Both the position numbers and the translations under genes were made by a program. Shown here piece by piece: positions 51,888 to 59,898 of a stretch of 64,000 nt of DNA. Numbering within the stretch: the stretch's first letter is position 1; every line of letters starts with the position of its first letter. Under the pieces are notes generated by a model. That model was not told the origin of the DNA and did no database searches. It saw only the letters and a program-made list of their open reading frames with translations. Origin of the DNA: Actinacidiphila alni (GTDB lineage: Bacteria; Actinomycetota; Actinomycetes; Streptomycetales; Streptomycetaceae); assembly GCF_900112845.1 (NCBI RefSeq), contig NZ_FONG01000007.1:124001-188000 (forward strand). Direction: 5' to 3'.

Positions 51888-52735
51888 GGCGGCTCTCCCT
51901 GCGCGCCCGGCCGGACCTTCCGCCGCCGCCCGCGCCCGGCGACGTCCTCGCCGAGGCCCACGGTCTGGTCGTACGGCTCGGGGGGCGGCCGGTGCTCGAC
52001 GGGGTCGACCTCACCGTCCGGGCCGGCGAGGTGCTCGCCCTTGTCGGGCCCAACGGCGCCGGCAAGTCCACGCTGCTCGGCGCGCTCGCGGGTGATGTGC
52101 CCGCCGACGGCGGGGGCGTACGGGTCGGCGGCGCGCCGGTCGGCGAACGGTCCGCGCGGCAGCTCGCGCTGCGGCGGGCCGTGCTGCCGCAGTCCTCGCC
52201 GCTCGCCTTTCCCTTCACCGCCGAGGAGGTCGTCCGGATGGGGCGGGCGCCGTGGGCGGGCACGGCTCTCGCCGACGAGGACGACGCCGCGGTCGCGGCG
52301 GCCCTGGCCGCCACCGAGGCGGCCGGCTTCGCCGGCCGGGCCTTTCCCGCGCTTTCCGGGGGTGAGCGGGCGCGGGTCGCCCTCGCGCGGGTCCTCGCGC
52401 AGCGTGCGCCGCTCCTTCTTCTGGACGAGCCGACCGCCGCGCTCGATGTGCGGCACCAAGAGCTTGTTCTCCGGGTGTGCCGGGAGCAGGCCGCGCTCGC
52501 GCGCGGGGTCGTCGTCGTGCTCCACGACCTCGGGCTCGCCGCCGCGCACGCCGACCGCGTCGCCCTCCTCTCCCACGGTTCCCTCGTCGCCTCCGGCCCG
52601 CCCTCCTCCGTCCTCACCCCGGCCCGTCTCTCCGCCCTCTACCACCACCCGATCGAAGTCCTCCCCCACCCCCACGGGGGTGCCCCCGTGATCCTCCCCG
52701 TCCGGGGACCGTCAAAGGACTCGGGCGCCCGATAG
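51884..52735 (+). CDS. hmuV: haem importer ATPase, HmuV type
   Basis: A 283-residue ABC ATPase of the FecE/HmuV group. Walker A GPNGAGKS is at 55-62, the signature ALSGGERARVALARVL at about 150, Walker B LLLLDEPTAALDVRHQ and the switch His in VVVLHDLGLAAAHAD. AVLPQSSPLAFPFTAEEVVRMG is typical of haem importers. It overlaps hmuU by ATGA. Its last codons run into the first module of the family I repeat copy D, so the C-terminal residues (about GPSKDSGAR) may have been changed by repeat insertion. Confidence 0.92.
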   Translation: MRRLSLRARPDLPPPPAPGDVLAEAHGLVVRLGGRPVLDGVDLTVRAGEVLALVGPNGAGKSTLLGALAGDVPADGGGVRVGGAPVGERSARQLALRRAVLPQSSPLAFPFTAEEVVRMGRAPWAGTALADEDDAAVAAALAATEAAGFAGRAFPALSGGERARVALARVLAQRAPLLLLDEPTAALDVRHQELVLRVCREQAALARGVVVVLHDLGLAAAHADRVALLSHGSLVASGPPSSVLTPARLSALYHHPIEVLPHPHGGAPVILPVRGPSKDSGAR

Positions 52736-52957
52736 CGGCGCGGGGACGCCGCGCTGCCCTTGCGGAGGAGGGTGCCCGATAGGGGCGCGGGGACGCCGCG
52801 CTGCCCTTGCGGAGGAGGGTGCCCGATAGGGGCGCGGGGAACTGCGCGGCCCGCCCCCACCGGCCGGTGGTCGCAAGAACAACAGCGTCTGCCCCGCTGG
52901 GGGCGGTTTTTCGCCTGAAGGCGCGCTACGGCTGGGCGCGCAGTTCCCCGCGCCCCT
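52727..52957. repeat. structured intergenic repeat, family I, copy D with two extra modules
   Basis: The 21-bp arms are 52828-52848 and 52937-52957, enclosing 88 bp. Two tandem 47-bp modules (GCCCGATAG at 52727, 52774 and 52821) precede it, each with GGGGACG in place of GGGGAAC. The third hairpin, around loop GCGCG at 52921-52925, keeps four pairs and one wobble with one mismatch. The first module overlaps the hmuV stop codon. Confidence 0.8.
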
Positions 52958-53347
52958 GATGGGTTGCCCCCTTCCGCAAGGTGCGGGCAAAGGGCCGCGC
53001 CCCTGAGGGTGAACGTCATCCGCACAGAGCGGGCACGGGGGCCGCCCCCCATCGGGCGCCCCTCCTCCGCAGAGGTGCGGGCACAGGGGCCGCGCCCCGA
53101 AAGACCTCGCTCGCCGTCGGGCGAGAAGGCACCCCACCCCCGGAGGGGTACCGCACTCCGCAGGAGGGGCGCCGACCTCCGCGCGAGGGGAACCGTTCTC
53201 CGCACGCGCGGGACGGGACAAAGGGGCGCAGCCCCTTTGTGGTGCGGGGCCCCAGCCGGAGGCGCACAATCAGCGATACGCGAACGCATTCCGGTGGGCC
53301 GACCGTCCGCCGGAGGCGGCCCTTCACCACCCCTCGAGGAGCCCGAT
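52958..53347. repeat. repeat-rich non-coding stretch with a family II fragment
   Basis: I see no gene in these 390 bp. They contain family II sequence: AAAGACCTCGCTCGCCGTC plus GGGCGAGAAG at 53100-53128, and CCGCACTCCGCAGGAG at 53151-53166. Short echoes of GGGGCCGCGCCCC and several small hairpins such as AAAGGGGC-GCA-GCCCCTTT (from about 53219) are also present. The right end holds the GAGGAG site of the next gene. Confidence 0.6.
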
Positions 53348-54169
53348 TTGCGCACTGCGACCCCTCGCCGGTATCTGATGTGCCCACCGGCGCACTTCCG
53401 TGTGACGTACTCCATCAACCCGTGGATGGACCCGACGAAGCCGGTCGACCCGGCCCTGGCACTGTTCCAGTGGGAGGACCTGCGCGACCGTTACCGGGCG
53501 CTCGGCCACACCGTGGAGCTGCTCGACCCGGTGCCGGACCTGCCGGACATGGTGTTCGCGGCGAACGGCGCGACCGTCGTGGACGGCAAAGTGCTGGGAG
53601 CACGGTTCGCGAATCCGGAGCGCGAGGCGGAGGCGCCCGCGCACCTGGCGTGGTTCAGGAGCAACGGCTTCCCCGACCCGCGCGAGCCGGTGCACATCAA
53701 TGAGGCGGAGGGCGACTTCGCCGTCACCTCGACGTGGATCCTGGCGGGCCAGGGCTTCCGCAGCAGCCCGCTGTCGCACTCGGAGGCGCAGGAGTTCTTC
53801 GGCCGCCCGGTGATCGGTCTTGAGCTGACCGACCCGCGCTACTACCACCTGGACACCGCGCTGGCCGTCCTGGACGACGCGCGGGACGAGATCATGTACT
53901 ACCCCGGCGCCTTCTCCCCCGGCAGCCGCGCGGTGCTGGCCCGGCTGTTCCCGGACGCGCTGCTGGCCACCGACCGGGACGCGGCGGCGCTCGGCCTCAA
54001 CGCGGTGAGCGACGGCCGCAATGTGCTGCTGCCGCGCACGGCGGGCGGCCTGCTCGGCCCGCTGCGCGAGCGCGGCTTCGAACCGGTCCCGGTGGACATG
54101 TCGGAGCTGCACAAGGCGGGCGGCAGCGTGAAGTGCTGCACCCAGGAGCTGCGCCCGCCGGCGCCGTAG
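53348..54169 (+). CDS. ddaH: dimethylarginine dimethylaminohydrolase-type enzyme
   Basis: A 273-residue guanidine-modifying enzyme of the DDAH/amidinotransferase fold, which would hydrolyse methylated arginine to citrulline. The catalytic His is probably His167 (YYHLDTALAVLD) and the nucleophile one of the Cys pair 263-264 (GSVKCCTQELRP). MVFAANGATV and INEAEGDF are substrate-contact patterns. I start at TTG 53348, 6 bp after GAGGAG, because TATPRRYLMCPPAHFRV then matches the usual family N-terminus; the ATG at 53378 is the alternative. Arginine deiminase-like or related ornithine chemistry is possible. Confidence 0.85.
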   Translation: MRTATPRRYLMCPPAHFRVTYSINPWMDPTKPVDPALALFQWEDLRDRYRALGHTVELLDPVPDLPDMVFAANGATVVDGKVLGARFANPEREAEAPAHLAWFRSNGFPDPREPVHINEAEGDFAVTSTWILAGQGFRSSPLSHSEAQEFFGRPVIGLELTDPRYYHLDTALAVLDDARDEIMYYPGAFSPGSRAVLARLFPDALLATDRDAAALGLNAVSDGRNVLLPRTAGGLLGPLRERGFEPVPVDMSELHKAGGSVKCCTQELRPPAP

Positions 54170-54230
54170 CGCGTCGCGCCGTAGGGCGTCGGGGCACCGC
54201 CGCGTCACCGGCAGCCCGTAAGGTGCGGCC

Positions 54231-55838
54231 ATGCCGATGGACGCCCCGCACCACCCGCAGCACGCCACGTACGACGCCGTGATCGTCGGCGGCGGCCACA
54301 ACGGACTGGTCGCCGCCGCCTACCTCGCCCGCGCGGGCCGCCGCGTGCTGGTGCTGGAACGGCTGCCCGCGACGGGCGGCGCCGCCGTGTCCACCCGGGC
54401 CTTCGCCGGGGTGGACGCGCGGCTGTCGCGCTACTCCTACCTGGTGAGCCTGCTGCCCGCGCGGATCACCGACGAGCTGGGGCTGCGCTTCGCGGTGCGC
54501 CGCCGCCGCATCTCCTCGTACACCCCGCGCGGCACCACCGGGCTGCTGGTGGACGCGGGCGACGCGGGCCGTACGCGCGAGCAGTTCGCCGCGCTCACCG
54601 GCTCGGACCGGGACTTCGAGGCGTGGCAGCGCTTCTACGGGATGACGCGGCGGGTCGCGGAGGCGGTCTTCCCGACGCTGACCGAGCCGCTGCCCTCGCG
54701 TACCGCGCTCCAGGAGCGGATCGGCGACCCGGCCGCCTGGGAGGCGCTGTTCGAACGGCCGCTGGGCGAGACGGTGGAGGCGGCCTTCGCCGACGACCTG
54801 GTGCGGGGCGTGGTGCTGACCGACGCGCTGATCGGCACCTTCACGCACGCCCACGACCCGTCGCTGCGGCAGAACCGCTGCTTCCTCTACCACGTGATCG
54901 GCGGCGGCACCGGCGACTGGGACGTACCGGTCGGCGGGATGGGCGCCTTCACCGACGCGCTCGCGGACGCCGCCCGTACGGCCGGTGCGGAGATCGTCAC
55001 CGGCGCCGAGGTGACGGCCGTCGCGTCGGACGGCGCCCGCGCGGAGGTGAGCTACGAGGGCGACGGCGGCGGGCACACCGTCGGCGCGCGGCACGTCCTG
55101 GTCAACGCGGCCCCGCACACCCTGGCCCGGCTGCTGGGCGAGCCCGCGCCGGGACCGGCGCCGGAGGGCGCCCAGCTCAAGGTCAACATGCTGCTGAGCC
55201 GCCTGCCCCGGCTGCGGGACACCGCCGTGGACCCGCGCGAGGCGTTCGCCGGGACCTTCCACATCGCCGAGGGGTACGGGCAGTTGGCGGCCGCTTACGA
55301 GCAGGCCGCCGCGGGCGTGCTGCCGTCGGCCCCGCCGTCGGAGATCTACTGCCACAGCCTGACCGACCCGTCGATCCTCGCCCCGGAGCTGGCCGCGCGG
55401 GGCGTGCACACGCTGACGCTGTTCGGACTGCACGCGCCCGCGCGGCTGTTCGCGGCGGACCCGGCGGGCGCCAAGGAGGCGCTGCTGGCGGCGACGCTCG
55501 CCCAGCTCGACGCGGTACTGGCCGAGCCGCTGGCGGACTGCCTGCTCACCGACGCCGACGGGAAGCCGTGCCTGGAGGCGAAGTCGCCGCTGGACCTGGA
55601 GCGCGAGGTGGGGCTGCCGGGCGGCCACATCTTCCACCGCGACCTGTCGTGGCCCTACGCCGACGACGGCGGCGACCTGCACGGGGAGCCGGACCGGGTG
55701 ACGTACGCCACAGGCCGCTGGGGCGTCGGCACCCCGTATGAGAACGTCTTCCTCTGCGGCGCGGGCGCGGCCCGCGGTGGCGGGGTCAGTGGCGTTCCCG
55801 GCCACAACGCGGCCATGGCGGTGCTGGAGAAGGCATGA
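54231..55838 (+). CDS. FAD-dependent oxidoreductase, phytoene desaturase/PYROXD2-like
   Basis: A 535-residue flavoprotein. The dinucleotide-binding motif is VIVGGGHNGLVAAAYLARAG (about 18-37) followed by VLVLERLPATGGAAVS. A second conserved block near the C-terminus, FLCGAGAARGGGVSGVPGHNAA, binds the FAD. The overall pattern is that of carotenoid isomerase/desaturase-like amine oxidases, for which the substrate is usually unknown. There is no carotenoid gene nearby. Its stop lies 23 bp before the corA ATG, so the two may be co-transcribed. Confidence 0.85.
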   Translation: MPMDAPHHPQHATYDAVIVGGGHNGLVAAAYLARAGRRVLVLERLPATGGAAVSTRAFAGVDARLSRYSYLVSLLPARITDELGLRFAVRRRRISSYTPRGTTGLLVDAGDAGRTREQFAALTGSDRDFEAWQRFYGMTRRVAEAVFPTLTEPLPSRTALQERIGDPAAWEALFERPLGETVEAAFADDLVRGVVLTDALIGTFTHAHDPSLRQNRCFLYHVIGGGTGDWDVPVGGMGAFTDALADAARTAGAEIVTGAEVTAVASDGARAEVSYEGDGGGHTVGARHVLVNAAPHTLARLLGEPAPGPAPEGAQLKVNMLLSRLPRLRDTAVDPREAFAGTFHIAEGYGQLAAAYEQAAAGVLPSAPPSEIYCHSLTDPSILAPELAARGVHTLTLFGLHAPARLFAADPAGAKEALLAATLAQLDAVLAEPLADCLLTDADGKPCLEAKSPLDLEREVGLPGGHIFHRDLSWPYADDGGDLHGEPDRVTYATGRWGVGTPYENVFLCGAGAARGGGVSGVPGHNAAMAVLEKA

Positions 55839-55863
55839 CGACCGGGGCTCTGGAGAAGGCACG

Positions 55864-57030
55864 ATGACCGATGACCGGCACGGCACCCACCGCCATCTGC
55901 GGCTGGACCCGCGGCTGATGGACCCGCGGCGGCTGGCCCGCCGTACGGTGGCCGGCGGGCGGCAGTGGCGGCGCGGCGGGCGCTGGCACACCCTCGGCGA
56001 GGACGGCGCGCTGCCGGAGCAGCGGCGCTGCACCGCGGACGTGGTGGTCGACTGCGCGGTGTACGCCGGCGGCGACCGGGTGGCGTCGCTGGCGCCGCGC
56101 GAGGCGCTGGAGGAGGCCGGGAAGCACGACGGCGGCTTCGCCTGGATCGGCCTGCACGAGCCGGACGCGGAGCACATCGCGGAGATCGCCGAGGTGTTCG
56201 GACTGCACCCGCTGGCGGTCGAGGACGCGGTGACCGCGCATCAGCGGCCGAAGCTGGAGCGGTACGGCGACACGCTGTTCATGGTGGTCAAGACGATCGT
56301 CTTCGTCGAGCACGAGAAGCTGACCGCGACCAGTGAGGTGGTCGACACCGGTGAGCTGATGATCTTCCTCGGCGCGGACTTCGTCGTGGTCGTACGGCAC
56401 GGCAGCGCGCCGGGCCTGACCCGGGTGCGGCGGGCGCTGGAGAGCCGCCCGGAGATGCTGGCGCACGGTCCCGCGGCGGTGCTGCACGCCATCGTCGACC
56501 AGGTCGTGGACGACTATCTGGACGTCGCGGACGAGGTCGAACTGGACGTGGACGAGCTGGAGTCCGACGTCTTCTCGGCCGCGCACGGCGACGACGCGGA
56601 GCGGATCTACCAGCTCAAGCGGGAACTCATCGAGTTCAAGCGGGCCGTGCACCCGATGGCCCGCCCGCTGCAACGGCTCAGCGAGGAGCCCGACCGGCTC
56701 ATCGGTGCGGAGATCGCCCGCTATCTGCGGGACGTCGCCGACCATCTGACGCACGTGCGCGAGCGGCTGGTGGGCTACGGCGAGCTGGTGGACGGGCTGC
56801 TTGCGGCCAATCTCAGCCAACTCGCCGTGCAACAGAACGTCGACATGCGGCGGATCAGCGCGGGCGCCGCGATCCTCGCCGTCCCGACGATGATCGCGGG
56901 CTTCTACGGCATGAACTTCGACCACATGCCCGAACTGCGCTGGACCTTCGGCTACCCCTTGATGCTGGGCGTGACGGCCACCTTGTCCTACCTGTGCTTC
57001 CGCGCCTTCCGCCGCTACGGCTGGTTGTAG
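55864..57030 (+). CDS. corA: CorA-family magnesium/cobalt transporter
   Basis: A 388-residue channel-type transporter. The ATG at 55864 follows GGAGAAGG; the frame upstream is a shadow of the preceding gene. The large cytoplasmic domain (1-320) has EDAVTAHQRPKLERYGDTLFMVVKT and the long helix DDYLDVADEVELDVDELESDVFSAA. Two C-terminal helices follow, the first ending in the selectivity motif Gly-Met-Asn (GFYGMNFDHMPEL). It ends in a short basic tail. It is expected to form a pentamer that admits Mg2+. Confidence 0.92.
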   Translation: MTDDRHGTHRHLRLDPRLMDPRRLARRTVAGGRQWRRGGRWHTLGEDGALPEQRRCTADVVVDCAVYAGGDRVASLAPREALEEAGKHDGGFAWIGLHEPDAEHIAEIAEVFGLHPLAVEDAVTAHQRPKLERYGDTLFMVVKTIVFVEHEKLTATSEVVDTGELMIFLGADFVVVVRHGSAPGLTRVRRALESRPEMLAHGPAAVLHAIVDQVVDDYLDVADEVELDVDELESDVFSAAHGDDAERIYQLKRELIEFKRAVHPMARPLQRLSEEPDRLIGAEIARYLRDVADHLTHVRERLVGYGELVDGLLAANLSQLAVQQNVDMRRISAGAAILAVPTMIAGFYGMNFDHMPELRWTFGYPLMLGVTATLSYLCFRAFRRYGWL

Positions 57031-57056
57031 AGGAGGAGGTCACCCCGTCCCGGGGG

Positions 57057-58112
57057 TCACCCCGTCTCGGGAGTCTCCTCCGGCGGCCAGGTGTCGCCCC
57101 AGTCGGTGGTGCGGGCCGCGCGGTAGGCGGGGCCGTGGCGTTTGCTGACGGTGTCGCGGACCAGGCCGCGGTCGGGGGTGCACAGGTCGAGCAGGACCAG
57201 GCCCTTGCGGATCTGCGGGTGGCGGGTGACGCGGGCGGCGGCCGGGGCGGCGGGGAAGCGGGCGGCGGCCACGTAGCTGAACTTCTCGTCCTCGTACGGC
57301 AGTGAGCCGCCCTTGAGCTGCCGGTGCAGGGCGGTGCGCTGGACGCGGGCGGCGAAGTGGCACCAGTCGTCGCCGGTGACCGGGCAGGCGGTGTCGTGCG
57401 GGCAGGGCGCGAGGACGTGGAGGCCGGCGGCGAGCAGCCGGTCGCGGGCGGCCAGGATGCGCGCGTGGCCCTCGGGGGTGCCGGGTTCGACGACCAGGAC
57501 GGCGCCGGTCGCGGCCCGGGCGGCGGCGTCGATCAGCGCGGTGCGGTCGGCGGGGCCCAACTCGCCGATCACGTACGAGACGGTGACGAGGTCGGCGGCG
57601 GGCAGCGCGGGGCCGCCGCCGAGCGGGGAGCGGGTCCAGGCGGCGCCGCGCACGGCGGGCGCCGCCGCGTCGCGGGCCAGTTCGCGGCCGAGGTCGAGGG
57701 CGGACTGCGACCAGTCCAGGACGGTCGACGTATGACCGGCGCCCCCTTCCGCGGCGGAACCGGAATACGGTCCCGGAGCGTCGTCCCAGGCGTCCGCCAC
57801 CGCCCAGGTCGCGGCGCCCGTCCCGCCGCCCAGGTCGAGATGGCTGCCGGGCGCCCACGCGCCGGCCTGCAAGCGGAACGCGTCCAGCGCGGCCCGGACG
57901 GCCGCGTAGGTGGCGGGCATGCGGTAGGCGGCGTAGGCGGCGACCGACGCGTCGTCCCGAAGAATCGGTGATGAGGCGGGTGACGTGGGCGAATTGCCGC
58001 GATACGTTTCGATCAGCCGGTCGACCTCCGCGGACGCCCGCGTGGGTGCCGTGGCACGCAAGCGGACGGCGAGGGCTGTACGCAGGTCGTCGGGAAGGTG
58101 CACAGTGGACAC
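57057..58112 (-). CDS. Rsm22-like small-subunit rRNA methyltransferase family protein
   Basis: A 351-residue protein. The AdoMet-binding motif HLDLGGGTGAATWAVAD lies at about 90-107 and the post-motif VSYVIGELGPADR at about 175. The C-terminal part carries the family Cys motif: CPHDTACPVTGDDWCHFAAR (three Cys and nearby His), which in Rsm22 proteins binds a metal or Fe-S cluster. The GTG at 58112 is preceded by TACAGT 8 bp upstream and no ribosome site, so it may be leaderless. Mitochondrial and bacterial relatives act in ribosome assembly; methyl transfer here is not proven. It is convergent with corA. Confidence 0.82.
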   Translation of the reverse strand: MSTVHLPDDLRTALAVRLRATAPTRASAEVDRLIETYRGNSPTSPASSPILRDDASVAAYAAYRMPATYAAVRAALDAFRLQAGAWAPGSHLDLGGGTGAATWAVADAWDDAPGPYSGSAAEGGAGHTSTVLDWSQSALDLGRELARDAAAPAVRGAAWTRSPLGGGPALPAADLVTVSYVIGELGPADRTALIDAAARAATGAVLVVEPGTPEGHARILAARDRLLAAGLHVLAPCPHDTACPVTGDDWCHFAARVQRTALHRQLKGGSLPYEDEKFSYVAAARFPAAPAAARVTRHPQIRKGLVLLDLCTPDRGLVRDTVSKRHGPAYRAARTTDWGDTWPPEETPETG

Positions 58113-58335
58113 AAGTCACAACTGTAAGGGCCGTACACACCCGTAACTGTCCCCTTACACTCAGTGCTCAGCACATATCCATACCTGTGTTAACTCGGTC
58201 ATAACAACGGCTCGAATCTGCGTAAACCGCAGCGGAAAGCCCGCGCCGTGGCTTAGCGTTCGCTCTTATCCAGGCGTGCTGCCTCTTGGGGAAGTGGCAG
58301 GGCGTCTCGTCGGTCGCGATGTGCCAGGGGGGTCC

Positions 58336-59898
58336 ATGCGGCGTGTCGAAGCAAGTCCGGTGGTACCGGGCGTACCCATGAGTGCCGATACGAGACCGGT
58401 GCGCGGTTCGACCGCGCGCACGATCGGCGCCAGGGCATCGGAATCCACCGGTGCCCATGCTGTTGTGCCCGCGCAGTACGGCGGGCACGGGAGGTTCAGC
58501 GACAAGGCGCGGTGGTATCTGCCGCTCGCGCTGACCGTGGACGCGCTCGGGGCCGCGGTCCCGGTCGCGATGATCATGCGGGCCACCGGCCAGCCCGACC
58601 CGGTGCTGAGCGCCGTGGTGGCCGGGGTGGCCTGGACGGGTGTGCGGGCGTCCAGACGGCGTTACGCGGTGGACGCGCTCGGCGAGCACCGCGGCGCCGG
58701 TGCGGCGGTGCGCGACTGGCTGGTGCTGCTCGGGGTGCTCGCGGTGACCGCCGCGGCCTTCGGCCGGCATCCGGAACCGTCGTACGCGCTGGCGGCGCTG
58801 GCGCCGGCCGCGCTCCTGACGGTGGTCTGCCGGATGCTCACCCACCACCATCTGGTGGCCGCCCGGCGCGAGGCGCACGCGGTGCGCCGGGTGCTGGTGA
58901 TCGGCGAACCGAGCGCGGCCGACCATGTGGTGGGCCATCTGGCGGCCCGTACCGATCACGCGTACGTGGTGGTCGGGGTGGTCCCGGTGGGCAGCGCCAA
59001 GCTGGAGTGCGGGGCCCCGGTCACCGCGCGGCTCGGCGCGGTCGACCCGTCGGGTCTCACCGAGGACGCGGGCATCGTGCTGGGTGCCGCCCGCGACCAC
59101 GGTGCCGAACTCGTCCTGGTGGCGCCAGGACCGCGGCTGTCCGCGGCCCGGCTGCGGCGGCTGTCCTGGTCGCTGCACGACGCGGGCCTGCCGCTCGCGG
59201 TGCTGCCGGGGCTGGTCGATGTGGCGGTGCGCCGGGTGGAGCTGGACGCCCCGGCGGGCCTGGCCATGCTGCACATCGCGCCGCCGTCGCGGCGCGGGGT
59301 GCAGCCCGCGCTCAAGTCGGCCCTGGACCGGGCCGGCGCCGCGCTCGGACTGCTGCTGCTCTCGCCGCTGTTCGGGCTGGTGGCGGCGGCGGTCCGGCTG
59401 ACCTCGCAGGGTCCGGCCTTCCACCGGCAGGTCCGGTACGGGCAGGGCTGCGTGCCGTTCACCATGTGGAAGTTCCGCACCATGGTGGTCGACGCGGAGG
59501 AGCGCAGGCCCGAGTTGAACGGTGCCAATGAGAACGACGGTCTGATGTTCAAGATGCGCCGCGATCCGCGGGTCACCCGGATCGGGCGCGTGCTGCGCCG
59601 GCTGTCGCTGGACGAGCTGCCGCAGCTGTTCAATGTGCTGCGCGGCGAGATGTCGATGGTCGGCCCTCGCCCGCCGCTGCCCGACGAGGTCGCCCGCTAC
59701 GACGAGGTGGAGATCCGCCGCCTGTCGGTCAAACCGGGCATCACCGGCCTGTGGCAGGTCAGCGGCAGGTCGGACCTGTCCTGGGACGAAACCCTCGCGA
59801 TCGATCTGCGCTACGTCGACAACTGGTCGCTCGGCGGCGACGTGGACGTCATGGCCCGCACCCTGCGGGCCGTGGTCGACGGACGCGGGGCCTACTAG
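58336..59898 (+). CDS. undecaprenyl-phosphate sugar phosphotransferase (exopolysaccharide initiation)
   Basis: A 520-residue membrane enzyme of the WbaP/WcaJ type that attaches the first sugar-phosphate to the lipid carrier. The ATG at 58336 has AGGGGGG 4 bp upstream. Four N-terminal helices (about 60-180) are followed by a CoA-binding-like domain (about 180-300) with VRRVLVIGEPSAADHVVGHL. The catalytic domain (about 330-520) begins with a membrane helix and has MWKFRTMVVDAEER, DELPQLFNVLRGEMSMVGPRPP and SVKPGITGLWQVSGRSDL. It starts the exopolysaccharide cluster. The 223-bp gap upstream holds only leader sequence. Confidence 0.9.
   Translation: MRRVEASPVVPGVPMSADTRPVRGSTARTIGARASESTGAHAVVPAQYGGHGRFSDKARWYLPLALTVDALGAAVPVAMIMRATGQPDPVLSAVVAGVAWTGVRASRRRYAVDALGEHRGAGAAVRDWLVLLGVLAVTAAAFGRHPEPSYALAALAPAALLTVVCRMLTHHHLVAARREAHAVRRVLVIGEPSAADHVVGHLAARTDHAYVVVGVVPVGSAKLECGAPVTARLGAVDPSGLTEDAGIVLGAARDHGAELVLVAPGPRLSAARLRRLSWSLHDAGLPLAVLPGLVDVAVRRVELDAPAGLAMLHIAPPSRRGVQPALKSALDRAGAALGLLLLSPLFGLVAAAVRLTSQGPAFHRQVRYGQGCVPFTMWKFRTMVVDAEERRPELNGANENDGLMFKMRRDPRVTRIGRVLRRLSLDELPQLFNVLRGEMSMVGPRPPLPDEVARYDEVEIRRLSVKPGITGLWQVSGRSDLSWDETLAIDLRYVDNWSLGGDVDVMARTLRAVVDGRGAY

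Noticed and set aside
52958..53347. Small genes in the GC-rich stretch before the DDAH gene
   Set aside because: All frames give Arg/Pro/Gly-rich translations typical of repeat DNA; no ribosome sites except that of the DDAH gene.
59895..59898. Tail-to-tail overlap of two stop codons in CTAG
   Set aside because: Simple consequence of the CTAG palindrome holding TAG on both strands; no function needs to be assumed.
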